Source: Dehalococcoidia bacterium (lineage in GTDB: Bacteria > Chloroflexota > Dehalococcoidia > Lucifugimonadales > UBA3495). Taken from it: 56,162 nucleotides of DNA. This document shows, in pieces, positions 16,701-26,100 of the stretch (positions are counted from its first letter, which is position 1; every line of letters starts with the position of its first letter). The notes below the pieces were generated by a model. It saw nothing but the letters and a program-made list of their open reading frames with translations. It did not search any database and was not told the origin of the DNA. A program made the position numbers and the translations under genes. The stretch is taken from positions 1 to 56,162 of the forward strand of contig JAJDTP010000002.1 of the NCBI GenBank assembly GCA_022827095.1, in the 5' to 3' direction.

Positions 16701-19700
16701 CGCAACCCCCCAGACCAACCGCCCGGCCACGCTGGAGGCGCTTCAGGGGCCGATCAGGGTGCCCGGGGAATTAAGATGGTTTTCTTTCCCGTCTGACCTG
16801 GATGGGATCCTCACCGCTTCGGCACTCTGGTTCAATTCCGTCGACCGAGACAGCGGCTTTATAACTCAGTGGCTGCGGGTGGACGACACCACGGAGACTG
16901 CGATCGAAGGCGCGACCAGTCCGTGGTACACACTGACCGCGGCCGACGTGGGCAAGAAGATCAAGGCCCGGCTGACCTTCGAAGACGACGGCGGCAACGC
17001 CGAGACCGTGACAAGCGCCGCCTTCCCCGCCACCGGAACGATCCTCGACACCGCACCCTGCCCCGCTCCCACCTACGTGGGCGGAGCCGAGCAAATCTGG
17101 ACGGGCGCTCTTAGTGCCGTTAATAGGGGAGAATTTCATGGTTTTAACATATTAGTAGATACAGGCGCTCTGGATCTCTCCAGCTTTGCCATCGGGATGA
17201 ACACATACGAAATAGAAGCCTTTGCCCAAATCAAGTTAAGCACAGCCAACGGCATTGTGATCGGATTCTCTTCAGTCCCTGATATCACAGCCGAAAAAGA
17301 TAAACTCACGCTGTACGTGTGCGACCAGTCCCTGCGTCTTGCCGACACCACATATCACCCCCTATACCTAAACACCTATCACAGGTCACACGTCTGGGAC
17401 AATTCCTCAAACACGATCGGCCTGTTCGAGCACGGCGTCCGCCAGCTGTACATCAGCCGGGACGTCGTCGCGCCCACGTTCGCTTCGGCAACGGTTTCCG
17501 GCACCACTCTGGTCGTCGCCTTCAGCGAGGACCTGGGGGCGGCATCGTCGCTGGCCAACACCGCCTTCACCGTGAAGAAGACGCCCTCCGGCGGCTCCGA
17601 GCAGACCGTCACCCTGAGCGGCAGCCCCAGCATAAGCGGCCGCACGGTGACCCTCACGCTGGCAAGCGCCATATCCGGCACCGACACCGGCTTCAAGGTG
17701 AGCTATGCCAAGCCAAGTTCGGGCACCGACAACAAGCTGGCAGACAACTTCACCAACGAGGTGGCGACCTTCACCGACCAGCCCGTGAGCCGCAACGCCG
17801 CCGCAAGCGGGACGCCCGCCATCACGGTTCCCAACGTGTACCGGGTGCCGGCCGTGCTCACCGCCACCAAGGGGAGCATCACCGACGGGGGCGGGCTGCC
17901 GCCCGAGTCGGCATTCAGCTGGCAGTGGGTGCGGAACGACGGCTCGACGGATACGGACATCGCCGGCGCCACCGGCAGGACCTACACGCTGACGGACGCC
18001 GACGTGGGCAAGACGTTCAAGGTGAAGGCAAGCTACACCAACAGCGTCGGCGACTCGGAGGGGCCGTTCACCAGCGCTGCCACGTCAGCCGTCGTGGCGC
18101 GCGCCACCTGCAACGCCCCCACATACAGCGGCGACCAGACACAGATCTGGACCGGCACGGTGGGGGTCAGTAAAAGCCCAATCACTCGTAATTTGCATGG
18201 ATACAACACCAGGCCCCCTCATGTCTACGGCACGCTCAGCGACACCACTGTCACCGTGGGGGGCGCTGAATACAGCGTCATTTTCACTAATGCGGATATT
18301 CGGAATAAGGTTCATACCATTAGTCTTGCGCCCGTGCTGCCGGAGTGGCTCCGCAAGCAGCTCACCCTGTACGTTTGCGACGACGCTTCGGCCTTCAGGG
18401 ACGCAGATTTAAGGTCCAACCAATACAGCTGGGACCCTACCACTCTCGACTGGTCCGGCCACGCGGAGCGCACGCTGTACATCAGCCGCGACGCCGTCGC
18501 GCCCACGGTGCAGTGGGCAAGGCTCACCGGCGCGAAGCTGACGATCAAATTCAACGAGGACCTGGGGGCGGCATCGTCGCTTGCCAACGGCGCCTTCACC
18601 GTGAAGAAGACGCCCTCCGGCGGCAGTGAGGAGACCGCCACCCTGAGCAGCACAGTTCCCAGCATCAGCGGCAGCGAGGTGACGCTCACGCTGGCGACAG
18701 CCCCGCTCGCCACCGACGACAACATCAATGTCACATACACCAGGCCCACCACTGTGGGCTCAAACAAGGAACTTGTCGACAAGTTCGGCAACTTCGTGGG
18801 GAACTTCACAGGCCAGGCCGTGGGCCGGGAGAACGTCGCCGCAACCGGAACGCCTGCGATCACGGTCTCCAACGCGTACCGGGTGCCGGCGGTACTCACC
18901 GCTGGCAAGGGCTCCATCGCCGACGGCAACGGCCTGCCGGAGGAGTCTGCCATGATGTGGCAGTGGATACGAGTGGACGGCGTGAACGAGACGGACATAT
19001 CCGGCGCCACTGGCCAGACCTACACCCTGACCGACTCAGACGCCGGCAAGAGGTTCAAGGTGAGGGTCAGCTACACCGACCTCCACGGCTACACGGAGGG
19101 TCCGTTCACCAGCGCTGCCGTTCCCAGCGGCACAGTGCTGGCACGGGCGACATGCAACGCGCCCACCCACGACGGCGCCACGCGCATCTGGACCGGCACT
19201 GTGACCGTCGGTAAAAGCACGGACAACGTGGGGTTCTACACCACAGGACCTCTGGGCGCAATCAGCGACGACAAGTTCAGCGTGGAAACGGACGAGTACA
19301 CCATCACCAGCGCATACGTGTTCAATAGCAGGAGCTTCATCTTCAGAACCACCCCGAACATACCCGAGGCAACTCGCAAGCAGCTCACGCTGCACGTGTG
19401 CGACGCAGACCTTCCCTTCCACGCGGGATCTTTCAGCTCAAACGCGATGCGGTGGAACAGCCTGTCCGGCGTCGCCGGATGGTCCGACCAGGCCTTTCGC
19501 ACGCTCTACCTCAGCCGTGACGCGGTCGCGCCGGCTTTCGAGTCGGCTATCGTTGACGGCACGCAGTTGGTAATCACCTTCAACGAGGACCTGGCCGCGG
19601 CATCGGCGCTTGCCAACGACGCCTTCACCGTGAAGAAGACCTCCGACGGCACTGAGCAGACGGCAGCCCTGAGCGGCAGCCCCACCATCAGCGGCCGCGA

Positions 19701-20559
19701 GGTCACGCTGACGCTGACGACGGCCGTAGCCGACAACGACACCGACTTCAAGGTGAGCTATACCAAGCCCACCTCGGGCAACAACAACAAGCTGGCCGAC
19801 GAGTTCGGCAACGAGGTCGCCAGTTTCCCCGCCAAGGACGTTGAATTCCATCCCTATCCGGACGTTACGGTCAGGTTCGCCCGGGATTCGTACTCCGTAG
19901 CGGAGGACGACAGCGTGTCCGTCACGATCATCATGAGCGCCAACCACGAACGCCTCAGCGATCTCCTGATCCCCCTCTCAGTGGGGAGCCGGGGCGGCGC
20001 GGTGTGGGGAAGGGATTTCCGGACGCCCAGCGGGGTGTTCTTCGGGCACGGAGAGACGGCGGTGACGTTCACCGTCAGAGCCATGCATGACCTGATCGAC
20101 GACGACGGAGAAAGCGTGAGGCTGGGCTTCCGCAACCCCCCGCGCGGGGTCACGGCCGCGACGCCAAGCGCCACGACCATAAGCATCGTCGATGACGATA
20201 TCCCCATGAATCCGGACTATCGAGTGGATGGACTTACCGTATGGTGGGAGGACATGTTCCCTGACAACCTCATCATCAAGGATCCCTGCACGGGGACCGA
20301 AGATTTCGATGTGATTTGGGACAACCCGGATGGCAAGGGAGACCCCGATCAATGGGAGATTTACACGAGGTCGTCGTCAGACGCCATCAGTCTGGTGAGT
20401 CATCGCCTCACCGGTCGTCCCGGCCTGCCTGCGATGAACGCCACGGCGAGAATACAAAGCAAGGGCAGTATGACGGTCCACATCCGTGGCCGGTGGGGCT
20501 CCACGTGGGGCACGTGGTCGCCTGGGACCTCGCTTTTCTGCCGTGAAAACAGGAATTAG
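13753..20559 (+). CDS. Giant secreted/surface protein with repeated Ig-like / Cys-module / SwmB-like units (2268 aa)
   Basis: The signal or anchor helix spans 1-44. Three FN3-like domains (about 50-150, 180-281, 283-378) surround a Pro-Thr-Glu linker (about 154-176). Four units follow, each made of an Ig-like domain, a two-cysteine module (C..PTY to LYVCD) and a SwmB-like domain (ITFNEDL, FTVKKT, VSYTKPSSG): about 401-741, 990-1346, 1355-1691 and 1700-2031. After the first unit an FN3 domain (about 745-980) is split by a nested module of about 155 residues. A Calx-beta-like domain (about 2035-2150) and a unique C-terminus end the protein. The gene at 2388 has one unit, so units have multiplied here. 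I see no wall-sorting motif. The role is presumed adhesion or interaction. Confidence 0.8.
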   Translation: MQMKDNGTIARATLLRVLTAVAALAALTAVSALLLVAGNHVQAQGERGTVSNLSLSSPNAGELVISWDAPDETPTDYRVVWAPSGEGFPSWKDANTSGKGNAYPSTATHAVSGLASGTEYKARVRARYRDGEHEDSPWSGPWSGTATITISSPPEPTPEPTPEPTPEPTPEPTPEPQSGTVTGLALSSDNPGQLTISWDTPRTAPDSYRVVWAKDDLNFPSYSNDNEPHRGNEYSGGDATSITLSGLSNGDTFKVKARARYDSGGDNDGSWSGPWTETLRARVSDDPPAAPTGLIAGAVSHDSVTLTWTDPQDSAITGYRVLRGADTASLSVIAQDTGSAVASYTDDTVSPETNYHYAVSALSVDGAGSRSTVSATTLAAPEEPETPKGSKNTRAAPTGAPTISVPNAYRVPAVLTAAKGTIADADGLPPESTFKWQWVRVDGGTETDIPGATGKTYTLTDADAGKKIKMKVSFADNGNNFETVSSTAVPSSGTVLARAACDAPTYTGGATQIWSGTVTVGKRSNDVGFVADSFGALDSNKFTVVGTEYTITDLYLFRVNRFLFRTSNSVQQAHHGKLTLYVCDVALPLFSAASLSAGTKWTADWQGLNNSLSGWTGWGDQAVRTLYLSHDDVAPTVENTAASGTSLTITFNEDLGAASSLANSAFEVKKTPSGGSSQTATLSSTAPSISGKTVTLTLASALASTDGNVTVRYTKPSSGNNNKLADKFGNEVATFTFTEVPFGDATPPRNFKAVGGDGRAVLTWDAPASSENVTHYEYRHAVSLLSNSGQVPDDSPTANRAAQAFTTGSDSAALPGITLIGASCSTCGNTVTLHETSRTGTKVADFTAVATIASGTRNYNRLVLTPTTAVTLKASTTYFIVTANDLGTGRWETTDSDAEDAGGATGWSIADGSELYQSGTMAWGTSTSSRKFTVSGAPTEWQQTSSAEERRAKITGLTNGTPYAFEVRTVKSATNKSAAATATATPQTNRPATLEALQGPIRVPGELRWFSFPSDLDGILTASALWFNSVDRDSGFITQWLRVDDTTETAIEGATSPWYTLTAADVGKKIKARLTFEDDGGNAETVTSAAFPATGTILDTAPCPAPTYVGGAEQIWTGALSAVNRGEFHGFNILVDTGALDLSSFAIGMNTYEIEAFAQIKLSTANGIVIGFSSVPDITAEKDKLTLYVCDQSLRLADTTYHPLYLNTYHRSHVWDNSSNTIGLFEHGVRQLYISRDVVAPTFASATVSGTTLVVAFSEDLGAASSLANTAFTVKKTPSGGSEQTVTLSGSPSISGRTVTLTLASAISGTDTGFKVSYAKPSSGTDNKLADNFTNEVATFTDQPVSRNAAASGTPAITVPNVYRVPAVLTATKGSITDGGGLPPESAFSWQWVRNDGSTDTDIAGATGRTYTLTDADVGKTFKVKASYTNSVGDSEGPFTSAATSAVVARATCNAPTYSGDQTQIWTGTVGVSKSPITRNLHGYNTRPPHVYGTLSDTTVTVGGAEYSVIFTNADIRNKVHTISLAPVLPEWLRKQLTLYVCDDASAFRDADLRSNQYSWDPTTLDWSGHAERTLYISRDAVAPTVQWARLTGAKLTIKFNEDLGAASSLANGAFTVKKTPSGGSEETATLSSTVPSISGSEVTLTLATAPLATDDNINVTYTRPTTVGSNKELVDKFGNFVGNFTGQAVGRENVAATGTPAITVSNAYRVPAVLTAGKGSIADGNGLPEESAMMWQWIRVDGVNETDISGATGQTYTLTDSDAGKRFKVRVSYTDLHGYTEGPFTSAAVPSGTVLARATCNAPTHDGATRIWTGTVTVGKSTDNVGFYTTGPLGAISDDKFSVETDEYTITSAYVFNSRSFIFRTTPNIPEATRKQLTLHVCDADLPFHAGSFSSNAMRWNSLSGVAGWSDQAFRTLYLSRDAVAPAFESAIVDGTQLVITFNEDLAAASALANDAFTVKKTSDGTEQTAALSGSPTISGREVTLTLTTAVADNDTDFKVSYTKPTSGNNNKLADEFGNEVASFPAKDVEFHPYPDVTVRFARDSYSVAEDDSVSVTIIMSANHERLSDLLIPLSVGSRGGAVWGRDFRTPSGVFFGHGETAVTFTVRAMHDLIDDDGESVRLGFRNPPRGVTAATPSATTISIVDDDIPMNPDYRVDGLTVWWEDMFPDNLIIKDPCTGTEDFDVIWDNPDGKGDPDQWEIYTRSSSDAISLVSHRLTGRPGLPAMNATARIQSKGSMTVHIRGRWGSTWGTWSPGTSLFCRENRN

Positions 20560-20630
20560 TATTGGAACGACGGGTTACGTGGTAGCATTTACACGGCAAT
20601 CGGAGGAGGCTTCGCGAGGTGAGGCGGGGC

Positions 20631-20815
20631 GATGGACGCGGCAGCTTTGGGGGCGGTGTGCGAGGTCTTCCAGGATTTCCACGCTTACTTTGGATCGGCT
20701 TTCGGTCGAGAGCAGTAACGGGAGCGTCGCTAGCAATGCCAGCTAGCCCTGCTGGTACACTCCCAGGACCGAAGCAATGCGGAAAACCTGTCGGAGGAGG
20801 TCGCGGCGTCGCCGC
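20631..20815 (+). pseudogene. N-terminal remnant of an IS701-like transposase
   Basis: ATG 20631 opens MDAAALGAVCEVFQDFHAYF and GSAFGREQ, then hits a TAA. The following codons (LALLVHSQDRSNAENLSEEV) fit the usual early IS701 region in which a helix precedes an E-N-x-S-E motif. The fragment ends abruptly at about 20815, where the copied M60 tail begins. A C-terminal piece of a related transposase lies at 30200-30895. The 70 bp between the surface-protein stop and this fragment show nothing I recognise. Confidence 0.55.
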
Positions 20816-20932
20816 GGCCGGAACCTTGGCCCGTTCTTCCAAGCGTGGGGCGTGCCGACGTCGCCGGTGGCTCGGGAGTCCGTCGCAGACCTGCCCGTGT
20901 GGCTGCCGGCCGGTTTTCCGCCCGGCCGTTAG
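20816..20932 (+). pseudogene. Duplicated 3' end of the M60 peptidase gene
   Basis: This stretch of about 115 bp repeats 13131-13247 with about two mismatches, running from GCCGGAACC through TCTTCCAAGCGTGGGGCGTG to the CGTTAG stop and the GGGTGT beyond. It is fused on its left to the IS701 fragment. A second complete peptidase copy probably once stood here and was removed by IS-mediated deletion. Confidence 0.85.
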
Positions 20933-21070
20933 GGTGTGTAACTGTTGGCTGGAATCTGTTGTTATCTGATGGTTCATGATGCTATCTGACGATTGGCAAG
21001 AGTCGGCAGCCGCGTCGTCAAACTGGTGACGCGACGGGCGCGACGGCAATCGGGCGACGTCGTTATAGTG

Positions 21071-22345
21071 ATGGTCATGAAGAGGTCCCACCGCATTGCG
21101 CTCAAGCCCACGCCCGAGCAGGAATCGCTGTTCGGTCAGCATGCTGGCTACGCCCGCTTCGCCTACAACTGGGCACTGGGCGAGTTCAAGGCAGGGCTGG
21201 ATGTAGGCGAGTGGCTGGGCGAACGCACGCTGCGGCCGCGTTGGAACCGGGTCAAGAGCATGATCGCGCCGTGGGGATTGGAGCTGTCCCAGAACGCGAC
21301 CAAATACGCCATCATCGACTTGGGGCAAGCCGCCGAAGGCTGGGGCGAGTACCGCCGCAAGGTGAATGCTGGTCGGCGTCCCGTTCGGCGCGTTGGGTTT
21401 CCCCGTTTCAAGCGGCGCAAGCACGAGCAGGGGTTTCGGGCCGACAACGGGCCCGACACCGTGCGGGTGGACGACAAGGTGGTCATCCTGCCCAAGATCG
21501 GCCGGGTGGACATGGTGGAACACCTGCGCTTTGCGGGCAGCATCCGCGAGGTGACCGTCAACCGGACGGACGGGACGTGGTTCGCGTGTTTCTGTGTTGA
21601 GGATGGCCAGAAGCCGCCACCTGTGAAGGATGGGCCGACCATCGGCGTGGACGTGGGTCTAGGCACCATGGCGACCTGCTCCGATGGAAACAAGGTCGAA
21701 AATCCGAAGGCGCTGACCACCAGTTTGAAACGGCTGCGCAAGGTGGACAAGGCCATCGCCCGCAGCCGGAACGTCCACGGCAAGAGCAATCATTCCAACC
21801 GCAGGGAGCGGCTGTACGCCAAGCGGCGCCGGCTTCACGCTCGGATCGTCAACGTCAGGAACGCCAACCATCACAAGGCAACGACGGCGATAGCCAAGTC
21901 GGCGGGCCGCGTGGTGGTCGAAACCCTGAACGTGGCGGGGATGATCCGTAACCGCAGGCTGGCACGGGCCATCGCCGACGCGGGGATGTCCGGTTTCCTC
22001 ACCAAGCTGGAGTACAAGTGCGGTTGGTACGGTGCCGAGTACGTGAAAGCGGACCGGTGGTTTGCATCATCAAAGCTGTGCGCCCACTGCGGCTGGAAGA
22101 ACGACGACTTGACGCTTTCCGACCGCGAATGGTGGTGCGGTGGCTGTGGAACGTTGAACGACCGCGATCTCAACGCCGCGCAGAATTTAGAGCAATGGCC
22201 GGGTTTGAGCTTCCCGGTGCCAGGACGTGGAGACCGTGTAAGTCCGGCAATGCTGGCAGTGGTCGGTGAAGCGTCAAGCGGATCTGCCCCTGAAATCTGG
22301 GCTCCAGCAAACTTGGAGTATCAGATTTCATCAGATTCCGAATAG
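21071..22345 (+). CDS. tnpB: TnpB, RNA-guided nuclease of an IS200/IS605-type transposon
   Basis: TnpB cuts DNA with a RuvC-like domain guided by an RNA made from the element's 3' end. In the 424-aa form from ATG 21071 all key residues are visible: Asp194 (GVDVGLGTM), Glu284 (VVVETLN), Asp366 (DRDLNAA), and zinc-ribbon cysteines 337, 340, 356 and 359 (CAHC and CGGC). The N-terminus (HRIALKPTPEQ, YARFAYNWAL) is typical. Length and motifs suggest an active protein. A second Met lies two codons downstream. The absence of tnpA means this copy cannot move without help. Confidence 0.88.
   Translation: MVMKRSHRIALKPTPEQESLFGQHAGYARFAYNWALGEFKAGLDVGEWLGERTLRPRWNRVKSMIAPWGLELSQNATKYAIIDLGQAAEGWGEYRRKVNAGRRPVRRVGFPRFKRRKHEQGFRADNGPDTVRVDDKVVILPKIGRVDMVEHLRFAGSIREVTVNRTDGTWFACFCVEDGQKPPPVKDGPTIGVDVGLGTMATCSDGNKVENPKALTTSLKRLRKVDKAIARSRNVHGKSNHSNRRERLYAKRRRLHARIVNVRNANHHKATTAIAKSAGRVVVETLNVAGMIRNRRLARAIADAGMSGFLTKLEYKCGWYGAEYVKADRWFASSKLCAHCGWKNDDLTLSDREWWCGGCGTLNDRDLNAAQNLEQWPGLSFPVPGRGDRVSPAMLAVVGEASSGSAPEIWAPANLEYQISSDSE
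22170..22345 (+). ncRNA. Candidate TnpB guide RNA (omega/re-RNA) scaffold overlapping the tnpB 3' end
   Basis: In known TnpB elements the guide RNA is processed from the 3' end of the tnpB transcript up to the right element end. Here 22180-22280 is strongly conserved with the remnant at 313-450 at DNA level even though the remnant's frame is shifted. That suggests selection, or recent shared ancestry, on the RNA rather than the peptide. The guide would be the sequence immediately to the right of the element end near 22342. Confidence 0.45.
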
Positions 22346-22479
22346 CGGTGTCCCAACTGGTCAATAGCCGTCCGCATCTTTTCACTGGCGCACTCGGGGT
22401 ATTCCTCATTCGGAATGCCATTTGCACAGTAGGAAGTTCAGGGACTGCCTGTTGCCTCACCGGACAATGTCACCGAAAT

Positions 22480-22800
22480 TCAGCACCGGGGAGCCGTTCC
22501 CACCAGCGCCATTTCCGGCAGTCCGCCGGGTGGCGGCCGTGTTCCGGAGGACTCGCTGCAAGCCAGATCTTTGGCCATGATGCCGCGCCACTCTCTCAGT
22601 CCGCACCGAATGGCGCGCGACTGAGCCTCGCTGAAGCGGTCCGGATGTTCTGACTTCACCCGTTCCGTCAGCGCCTTGCCGGTTGCATCCGGCTCGGCCT
22701 GCCACCAAGCCCGTACGTCTGCCCACACGCCTTTGAAGGGATCCTTGGCGGTTCCCCCGCGATGGGCGCGCCACGCTCTGCCACACCTCCCACGCCATCG
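22480..22800 (-). pseudogene. C-terminal fragment of an integrase-type transposase
   Basis: On the minus strand DPFKGVWADVRAWWQAEPDA, then TGKALTERVKSEHPDRF, then RCGLREWRGIMAKDL resembles the C-terminal helical region common in Mu/IS21-like integrase-core transposases (W..V..WL...P.A.A..L..RL...P..F.....R.LQRRV..WR). The catalytic core is missing and both ends run into unrelated sequence. Confidence 0.45.
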
Positions 22801-22878
22801 AAGCTCTGGATTGCCAAGCCTGAACATGGGATTGGTGTGGGGTGCGCCGGTGATGCCGGGGCCGGATTTTTCTTTCGC

Positions 22879-22930
22879 ACGCAAATTATCACCGTATTGA
22901 GGTCAATTACCACGTTGCGATCACACAAAT
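22879..22930 (+). promoter_or_regulatory. Shared cis element, site 3 (upstream of the LRR surface protein)
   Basis: ACGCAAATTATCACCGTATT is followed by CAATTACCACGTT and GCGATCACACAAATTTGG. The cores lie at 22888, 22909 and 22920, giving the same 21 and 11 bp spacing as site 1. The start codon of the surface protein (23123) is about 200 bp downstream. Unlike sites 1 and 2, the intervening leader is not conserved, so here the motif stands out alone. Confidence 0.6.
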
Positions 22931-23122
22931 TTGGTACTACTAACTCGGTGTGTCCCGGCATCGACTGGGGCAGGTTGCGATTCAGGCTGGACGCGGCACG
23001 ACGGGCGCCAGAGGTATACAACGACGCCGGCATTCCGGCGACCATCGCCGCGACGACGAAACGAATGGGCGACGACCAGGCATAACTTCTTCCTGAACTT
23101 GATGGGCCAAGGGGAGCAAAGT

Positions 23123-26100
23123 ATGGACCACAGAGTTACCGAAAGGAAAGGGCACGACGCCGAACAAGGGCGTGGCTTTCGAGACATCCCGAAGCCAAAT
23201 CCGGCACGAGCGAACCATCATGCACCGAACGGGGCCACACCAGGCGCGGCCGCGGGTTTCTTCGAAAGTTCCCGCCGCATCGCCGCGGCGCTCCTGACGC
23301 GACTTGCCGCAACTCCCAGCCACCGCCCCGCGTTGACGGCCGGCTTCGCCCTGGCGGCGCTGCTGCTGGCAATCGCCATCCTGGTCGCCGTGCCCGACCG
23401 GGCCGAGGCGCAGTCTCAGTCTGGCCTGCGGCAGCCCATCCTGGTGAGCAATGCCGGACAGACGGTTTCGCTTTCCCTATCGGCCAACCGTGCCGCGCAG
23501 GCATTCACCACCGGCGGTTCCCGCGACTACACCCTGGATAGCATCACCCTTCACGGGAGTGGTTTTTGTTCCAGCTGCGTCAACACGGCTACGCTCCGCC
23601 GGGGATCCAGGACCGGGAGCGCGATCACCCAATTCAACGCCGTTGTCGGCAATTCCGGCGCCACGCTGGCGCTCACACCCACCGGAGCCACCCGCCTCAA
23701 TGCAAACACCACGTACTTCATCGTCACCGCCAACAACTTTGGAAGCAGCGCAATCTGGGCGACAACCTCTTCCGATAACGAGGACGCCAACCCCGCCGCG
23801 GCCTGGAGCATCGCCGACGGGAGCGAGTTATATAACACCGGGCGGGGCGCCTGGAGACCATTAACCACAAGCCGGCAGATCACCGTCAGGGGCTACGCCG
23901 GCCTCACCGCCACCAACTATCCCGCGGCGGGGAAACCCGTAATCTCCGGTACGAACCGGGTCGGGTATGTCATGACGGCGTCGCGCGGGTCGGTCCGGGA
24001 CCCGGACGGCCCATTCGGTCCCTTTACCGTGAGCTACCAATGGATCCGGGTCGACGGGACCACGGAGACCGATATTGCTGGGGCTACCACCCAATACTAC
24101 ACGCTGACCGGCGCAGACGTGGGCAAGACCATCAGGGTCCGGGCATCGTTCACCGACGGCGAGGGCAACCTCGAAGCTCGCAAGAGCGGCAGCACCTCCA
24201 AAGTCACCGCACGCGTGTTAACGGCGTTCTCGCACTGCGACTCGACGGACGCAGACGAGGTGTGGTGCGGCACGGCGAGAGTGACAACCATGGGCGATTC
24301 TCTCGTCGGCTTCGCCCGGAGCCTCAATAAAGGGTCGGTCGATCCCGACGCATTCACCGCCGGCGGGCACGACTTCATCGTGAATCATATCTATCAGGCA
24401 GAGCAGTTTTTCGGGTTCTCCATGCAAGAGTTGACCGGGTCTGTTGATGACGGCTGCCTGCACGACCGGATCGGAGGCGGGAGCTACCGGCTGACGGTCG
24501 GAACCGGAGATAGCGCGAGGACCTTCGACTTCAACATCGAGAGAGGCCCGGTGAGACATTGGCAATGGGTCCCGAAGGGTCGCAAATGGGCTGCCAACGA
24601 TAGCGTCAAGGTCAAGCTGGAGCGAGTGTCCTCAACGGGCGGCTCGACCAGGCAGGATAAGCCGGTCGTGAGCGCGGCGCCGCTCACTACCGGCGGCGAC
24701 GGCGCCATCGCGGTGAGCTGGACCCGGGTCGGGAGGGTGTGCGGCCTGGATACGACGGGATACCGACTCCAGGTCTCCGCAGACGGGGAGCGCTGGCGGA
24801 CGCTTTGGGTTCAGAATAACGAGGACTTTCTGAGCTATACGCACCAGGGTCTGCTGCCCGATTCCAGGCGCTACTACCGGGTGGAGGCGTTGAACTGGTC
24901 GCAGGCATCGGGTTTCGGCGCGCCGGCGTCGGCGGAGACCGCCGGAAGCAACCGGGGCGTCTGCGGACGCACGGAGGCCGTGCGCGCCGTCATCATGGAC
25001 GCCATCCCGAACGTCATCGACTGCCGCCATGTGACCGGCACGCACCTCCTGGCCATCACCTCCCTGTCCATCGGCGACGACCGGCTGGAGACGACGGGCC
25101 TGCGGGCCGGGGACTTCGCCGGGCTCGCCGGGCTCCGGACCCTCAGCCTGCGGAATTCCGGGCTGTCCGCCCTGCCGGCGGGCGTCTTCGACGGGCTCAC
25201 GGCGCTGACGAGGCTCGATCTGGCGGTTAATAGCCTGACCACCGTGCCGGCGGGCGTTTTCGACGACCTCACGGCGCTGACCAACCTCAACATGGCGCGA
25301 AACAGCCTGACCGCCTTGCCGGCGGGCGTCTTCGACGACCTCACGGCGCTGACCCGCCTGGATTTGCAAAGCAACGAACTGGCCTCCCTCCCGGATGGCC
25401 TATTCGAGAACCAAACGCAGGCGGATAATTGGAACCTCGGCGGCAATCCCGGCAACCCGTTCACGAAGGCGAATGCGGGCGCGGACCGGACCGTGGCGCC
25501 GGGCGCCACGGTGACGCTCTCGGGCAGCACGACCGGGCCCTGGGGCAGCAACGTGGTCTGGTGGTGGAGCCAGCGCGACCGTGAGGGCAGTTTCACCATC
25601 CCCTCGAATCCGGTCACGCTCACCGGCAGATCCACCGCGACGGCGAGCTTCACCGCGCCGTCCACGGCGGCCAGTCTTTATTTTAGGCTGGCGGTATGGG
25701 GCAAGGGCGAAGGTCAATCGCAGCAAGGGCTCGACTGGGTCACCATCACCGTCGAGTCGAGCATGCGTCAAGCCCCGAACAACCCGGCGGCGGGCGCCCC
25801 CACCATCACCGGCACCGCGCAGGCCGGCCGGACCCTCACGGCAAGCGCAGCCGGCGTCACCGACGCCGACGGCCTGGACAACGCCAAGTACGCCTACCAG
25901 TGGCTCGCCGACGATGCAGAAATCTCCGGAGCCGCCGGAGCCGCCTACACCGTCGCTGACGGCGACGTCGGCAAGACCATCAAGGTGCGCGTCGATTTCG
26001 ACGACGACCAAGGCAACGCAGAGTCCCGGACCAGCGCCGCCACTGCAACGGTCATCGCCGCCACCCTGGACGTAGATTCGGCGACCGTATCCGGGTCCAC

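Larger units (their letters stand above)
20955..22345 (+). mobile_element. IS200/IS605-group element of IS1341 type (tnpB only)
   Basis: An intact tnpB without a tnpA. The left flank has GGAATCTGTTGTTATCTGATG near 20955 and the right end has ATCAGATTTCATCAGATTCC near 22322-22341, which are imperfect inverted copies of each other; these probably mark the ends, although exact borders are not proven. It sits directly after the duplicated M60 tail. Confidence 0.6.

Noticed and set aside
20408-21523. 371-codon minus-strand open frame across the surface-protein end, M60 scar and tnpB start
   Set aside because: It crosses unrelated gene fragments and contains no motif; chance opening in GC-rich DNA.
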